From positions 1 to 5,016 of the forward strand of contig JADFOP010000070.1 in NCBI GenBank assembly GCA_022562795.1: 5,016 nt of DNA, written 5' to 3'. Within the stretch, counting starts at the first letter, position 1. Each line of letters starts with the position of its first letter. The notes under the pieces are model-generated. The model made no database searches, was not told the DNA's origin, and saw only the letters and a list, made by a program, of their open reading frames with translations. Shown here one piece after another: positions 1-5,016 of the stretch. Made by a program: the position numbers and the translations under genes. This DNA is from Nitrospinota bacterium. Lineage in GTDB: Bacteria > JADFOP01.

Positions 1-675
1 CGTCTTGCCGACCCGGTAGCGAATTGTGATCGCCCGATTCGCGAAGTCACGCACTTGTAGCCGCCGAAGTTCGCCGTATCGAGCGCCAGTGTGGGATGCG
101 CCTTCGACCAGCGTCCTGAGGTCCGAGGGGCAGGCATTGGCAAGACGGCGCAACTCCTTGACCGAAAGCCAGCGAATGTCGTCGGGATCAGGATTCACTT
201 CCTTGAACGCGGAGATACGACGCCACGCCAAATCGTTTTGTTCCTTGTGAAGGTAGTCATTCCCGAACACGAAGTTGAGGCCAGCCTTTAGAACCGTCAG
301 TATTCGATTGGCCGACGCCCGACGCTTACGCAATACCTCCGGGTCGTCTAGGTCTATCTCCACCATGGTGCCGCCACGTTTGCGGAGTGGGGCGGTGACC
401 AGGTCGCGGTGCCATTTGCGTATGGCAGGACTTTCGAGGTCGCTGATTCGAGTATCGCCGAACGTGGGGAGGATGTGGGCGTCGATTGTGTACTGCGTGG
501 TTGACTCAGCTTTTTTGCCTTCCGCTTTGTAATCAACCATGTACTCAATCAGTGCTTCTCGCACAGTCATGCCGCCTCCCGTTTCTTGCTCGGCCAGCTT
601 GCGCCTAGCGAACTGCACCGCCTTATCCTGCGCTTGGCCGTAGTCGAATACCTCTAGGCCGTCAGCGGTCTCATC
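1..675 (-). CDS. Tyrosine recombinase / phage-type integrase, partial at both ends
   Basis: This is a site-specific DNA recombinase of the tyrosine family, the kind carried by prophages and genomic islands. The minus frame is open from the window edge at base 1 through an ATG at 570 and beyond it to about 684. Numbered from that ATG (190 residues visible), residues 2-105 form the SAM-like core-binding domain (TVREALIEYM, ILPTFGDTRI, ANRILTVLKAGLNF). Residues 134-190 begin the catalytic domain, with HTGARYGELRRL carrying the first catalytic arginine, R164. The later catalytic residues (K, HxxR, H/W, Tyr) lie outside the window. Upstream of the ATG the frame reads DGLEVFDYGQAQDKAVQFAR, typical of the segment before the core-binding domain in proteobacterial integrases, so 570 is probably not the ancestral start. 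The expected arm-binding N-terminus is absent because the sequence switches to nitroreductase near 675. G+C is lower than in the neighbouring genes, as expected for a mobile-element gene. The family call is firm; the 5' boundary is approximate. Confidence 0.87.
571..580 (-). promoter_or_regulatory. Possible internal ribosome binding site before integrase ATG570
   Basis: The minus strand reads GGGAGGCGGC immediately before the ATG at 570, giving a GGAGG core four bases from the start. The spacing is short but usable. The integrase-like reading continues upstream, so this may be a chance G-rich Gly-Gly-Gly stretch. If used, it would start translation just before the core-binding domain. Confidence 0.25.
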
Positions 676-690
676 GTTGTGAGCGACCCC
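661..690. other. Breakpoint between integrase and nitroreductase (probable chimeric junction)
   Basis: Two genes on opposite strands both lose their 5' ends here. On the minus strand the integrase reading can be followed up to about 673-684 (NDETADGLEV). On the plus strand the nitroreductase reading can be followed back to about 670-673 (LIVVSDPAAKERL), and then meets a TAG stop at 655-657. No intergenic DNA, promoter, ribosome binding site, terminal repeat or tRNA end separates them. Sequence character also changes, with a more A+T-rich left side. A site-specific integration would normally leave the integrase gene intact beside an att site, so a cut inside the gene argues for a misjoin or an illegitimate rearrangement. 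The exact base cannot be fixed by eye. Confidence 0.7.
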
Positions 691-1164
691 GCCGCCAAGG
701 AGCGCCTCTGGGAGGCGTCCTACAAGCAGCCAAAGATTCTCGAGGCCCCGGTGACGGTGATTTGCTGCGGCGAGACGACGGGGTGGGCGGCGACGCTCGA
801 AGAGATGATCGCCGAGGGCTTCCGCCTGGGGGCCGTGAACGAAAAATATGCCGACCACATCAGGGGGGCCGTCTCCCCGGTCGTTGAGGGCTGGGGGCCG
901 GATCTCTGGGTAAACCGGCACGTCATGATCGCGGGGACCTGCCTGATGCTCGCGGCCGAGAGCCTCGGCGTCCAGTCCTGCCCCATGGAAGGGTTCGTGG
1001 AGGAGAAGGTCAAGGAGGCCTTCGGCATCCCCGATGATGTGCGGGTGGTCTGCCTCGTCTCGCTCGGGTTCGCGGTCGACCCGCCCAAGGTCTTCCCGGG
1101 CCGCCTTCCCCTGGAGAGGCTGGTATTTTGGGAAGCCTACGGCCAATCCAAGCCCGAGGCCTGA
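679..1164 (+). CDS. Nitroreductase family protein, missing its N-terminus
   Basis: This is an FMN-dependent nitroreductase-fold oxidoreductase, presumably cytosolic and using NAD(P)H; the substrate cannot be read from sequence. The visible 161 residues contain SDPAAKERLWEASYKQPKI, the core helices around residues 78-98 (VNRHVMIAGTCLMLAAESLG), the PMEGF segment at 102-106, the VRVVCLVSLGF strand at 121-131 and the C-terminal GRLPLERLVFW at 141-151. Each is characteristic of the family. Intact members are roughly 200-220 residues long and begin with an Arg/Ser-rich FMN-binding stretch ending in a motif like NLQPWRFIVV. Only the final IVV of that motif is present (673-681), so about 50 N-terminal residues are missing. 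The GTG at 679 has no ribosome binding site and is only the first available start codon, so this is probably a broken gene in this assembly. Its TGA overlaps the ATG of the DUF3891 gene, which suggests the two form an operon in the source genome. Confidence 0.85.
   Translation: MSDPAAKERLWEASYKQPKILEAPVTVICCGETTGWAATLEEMIAEGFRLGAVNEKYADHIRGAVSPVVEGWGPDLWVNRHVMIAGTCLMLAAESLGVQSCPMEGFVEEKVKEAFGIPDDVRVVCLVSLGFAVDPPKVFPGRLPLERLVFWEAYGQSKPEA
1156..1159 (+). promoter_or_regulatory. Weak ribosome binding site for the DUF3891 gene
   Basis: GAGG lies inside the last codons of the nitroreductase, four bases before the ATG at 1164. The spacing is short, so start selection probably also depends on coupling through the TGATG stop-start overlap. 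This site supports 1164 over the earlier alternative start at 1128. Confidence 0.4.
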
Positions 1165-1952
1165 TGATTATTACGCCCCACGAGGGCTCCCTGCTGCTCG
1201 TCTTCCAGCACGACCACGCCCTCCTCGCAGGCCGTCTCGCTTCCGCATGGCGGGCTGAGTTCATCGCCCACCACGACCGGCGGGGCGAAGTCCTCGAGGC
1301 CGTGGCCCACCACGACGCCGGGTGGCGGGAGGCAGACGCCCGGGGCGTTTTCGATACATCCACGGGGCGGCCCGCCTCCGTCCTGAGCCTGCCGCTTAAA
1401 GCCTATCCGCCCATCTGGGGCTCATCCATCGAGCAGGCGGCCCGCCGGGGGCCCCTGGCCGGATACCTTGTGGCCCGCCATTCCGCGGCCCTGGCGGGGA
1501 TGGGCCGTCCGTCCGAGATCGACCCCGAAGGCCAGGCCGCCCTTCAGGCATTCAAGGAGGAGGCCGACCGCACCATCGCGCGGCTCGCCGAGGGTATTTC
1601 ATCTCCGCCCATCTCACCCCCCTACCCCCTGGCCGATACGGCCCTGGAGAACGACTTCCGCTTCCTCCAGCTGAACGACATCCTCTCTCTGGCCCTCTGC
1701 GGCGGCCACGCGGAGCCGCGGCTCCTCACCTTCCTCCGGGCCTCCACCCTCGGCGGGAAGCCCCTGGAGGCGGAGATGCCCGATCCTTTTTCGCTTCGCC
1801 TCGCGCCGTGGGTCTTCGAGCCTGACCGGCTCGAAGAAAAAATCGCTGTCAGGACAATCCCCGACAGGGCCTACCCCGACCAGGAGGCCCTTTCGGACGC
1901 CATCGCGCAGGCGGGCGTCGTCGAGCAGCCTATCCTTATAAAGCCGCTCTAA
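1164..1952 (+). CDS. DUF3891 family protein
   Basis: The 262-residue protein matches the DUF3891 family, which has no established function. Recognisable blocks are QHDHALLAGRLASAW at residues 15-29, VAHHDAGWREAD at 47-58, LVARHSAAL at 102-110, LENDFRFLQLNDILSLALCG at 161-180 and a C-terminal block around RTIPDRAYPD (230-239). The conserved His/Asp residues (H16, H18, H49, H50, D51, H106, D164, D172) on a mostly helical sequence would suit an HD-like metal site, but that is inference. There is no signal peptide or membrane segment, so it should be cytosolic. The ATG at 1164 is chosen because the homology begins there (MIITPHEGSLLLVFQHDHA) and it overlaps the nitroreductase stop as TGATG. The in-frame codons from 1128 only duplicate the end of the upstream gene in another frame. 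The gene appears complete, ending in TAA, and converges on secA. Confidence 0.85.
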   Translation: MIITPHEGSLLLVFQHDHALLAGRLASAWRAEFIAHHDRRGEVLEAVAHHDAGWREADARGVFDTSTGRPASVLSLPLKAYPPIWGSSIEQAARRGPLAGYLVARHSAALAGMGRPSEIDPEGQAALQAFKEEADRTIARLAEGISSPPISPPYPLADTALENDFRFLQLNDILSLALCGGHAEPRLLTFLRASTLGGKPLEAEMPDPFSLRLAPWVFEPDRLEEKIAVRTIPDRAYPDQEALSDAIAQAGVVEQPILIKPL

Positions 1953-2049
1953 TGGCCGGACCCCGCCCCTGGGGGCGAGACGGGCACCTTGCCATTGAAT
2001 TTGAAGGAGATAGAGGGAAGGCGTCTAATTCACAATCTTGCTTATTTTA
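1953..2049. other. Convergent intergenic gap with a short GC palindrome and no clear terminator
   Basis: This 97-base gap separates the 3' ends of the DUF3891 gene and secA. It contains a perfect six-base inverted repeat, CGCCCC-TG-GGGGCG, at 1964-1977. The two-base loop means the real stem would be about five pairs or fewer, and no T-run follows on either strand, so it does not qualify as an intrinsic terminator. The part nearest secA (2030-2049) is A+T-rich. No coding frame here resembles a protein. Confidence 0.5.
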
Positions 2050-4763
<2,714 letters not shown>

Positions 4764-4767
<4 letters not shown>

Positions 4768-5016
4768 GCCAGCACCTCGCCAATGTCGGTCTTCAGTAGC
4801 TTGTGGAATCGGGCCTTCGGGTCCTCTGCCAGTCGCGAACGCGCGCCGTGCTCAACGATTCGCCCGCCCTCCAGGATCATGATCTCGTCGCAGCGATCCA
4901 GGGTCGCCAGCCGGTGCGCGATGACGATGACCGTGCGGCCCTCGACCAGCCGGTCCACGGCCCGCTCGATGAGCTGCTCGGTGACAGGGTCGATCCGCGA
5001 GGACGCTTCGTCGAGG
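4764..5016 (-). CDS. ABC exporter ATP-binding protein, C-terminal end (5' part outside window)
   Basis: This is the last 83 residues of an ABC transporter nucleotide-binding domain, running off the right edge. It opens with [20 protein letters not shown], which holds the end of Walker B (D, catalytic E) and a D-loop of the form SSRID. The switch/H-loop [10 protein letters not shown] follows, then [21 protein letters not shown], the standard exporter-type C-terminal strand pair, and a tail ending KTDIGEVLA. Walker A and the signature motif lie outside. Together with the overlapping downstream TMD start, this suggests a tandem pair of half-transporters that would work as a heterodimeric exporter in the inner membrane; the substrate is unknown. 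The second partner is cut by the junction with secA, so the pair is incomplete here. Confidence 0.9.
4773..4778 (-). promoter_or_regulatory. Ribosome binding site for the ABC-SecA chimeric ORF
   Basis: The minus strand reads GAGGTG inside the last codons of the upstream ABC gene, with the GAGG core seven bases from the ATG at 4767. This good spacing supports that start and translational coupling within the ABC exporter operon. Confidence 0.55.

Noticed and set aside
26-532. Plus-strand frames in the first 530 bases
   Set aside because: They are antisense to a clear tyrosine recombinase and have no family resemblance.
661-690. Attachment site (attL/attR) at the integrase edge
   Set aside because: The break is inside the integrase gene, no tRNA 3' end or direct repeat is visible, and the other side is the interior of a nitroreductase gene.
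1128-1163. Upstream alternative start for the DUF3891 gene
   Set aside because: The extra 12 residues are a second reading of the nitroreductase tail. Homology and the stop-start overlap point to 1164.
720-1363. Minus-strand frames of 122 and 117 codons under the nitroreductase and DUF3891 genes
   Set aside because: Their Arg/Ser/Pro-rich text is antisense to two recognisable plus-strand proteins, with no supporting motif.
1964-1977. CGCCCC-TG-GGGGCG palindrome as a bidirectional terminator
   Set aside because: The loop is only two bases, the stem is short and neither strand has a T-run after it. A chance palindrome in G+C-rich DNA is adequate.

Overview
This is high-G+C bacterial DNA, and it looks like three unrelated pieces joined together rather than one intact locus. 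The gene content (a housekeeping secA, an ABC exporter pair, a nitroreductase and a DUF3891 protein) fits an environmental, probably Gram-negative-like bacterium. I cannot name a lineage. The left piece (about 1-675) has a lower G+C content: a 60-base sample at 241-300 has 30 G+C, while 1741-1800 has 41.

Layout: (A) 1 to about 675, minus strand: a tyrosine recombinase (phage/island integrase) cut at both ends, with core-binding domain and first catalytic arginine visible. (B) About 675 to 4535: a nitroreductase missing its N-terminus (+), a complete DUF3891 gene overlapping it (+), a 97-base convergent gap, then secA (-) from Walker A to the C-terminal SEC-C zinc motif. (C) About 4535 to 5016, minus strand: the end of one ABC exporter's nucleotide-binding domain, then by an ATGA overlap the first ~78 codons of a second ABC exporter. 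Those codons run in frame into the body of SecA.

The main observation is that both borders of block B cut through genes. At ~675 the integrase and the nitroreductase, both missing their 5' ends, meet head to head with no intergenic DNA. At ~4535 an ABC-transporter membrane segment replaces the first ~80-90 residues of SecA, including the Q-motif glutamine. Two mid-gene junctions flanking one ~3.9 kb block are best explained by a chimeric assembly or amplification artefact. A real rearrangement that created an open, membrane-anchored SecA fusion is the more exciting but less likely alternative. I saw no RNA genes, CRISPR arrays, insertion-sequence ends, riboswitches or convincing terminators, and no coherent new system.
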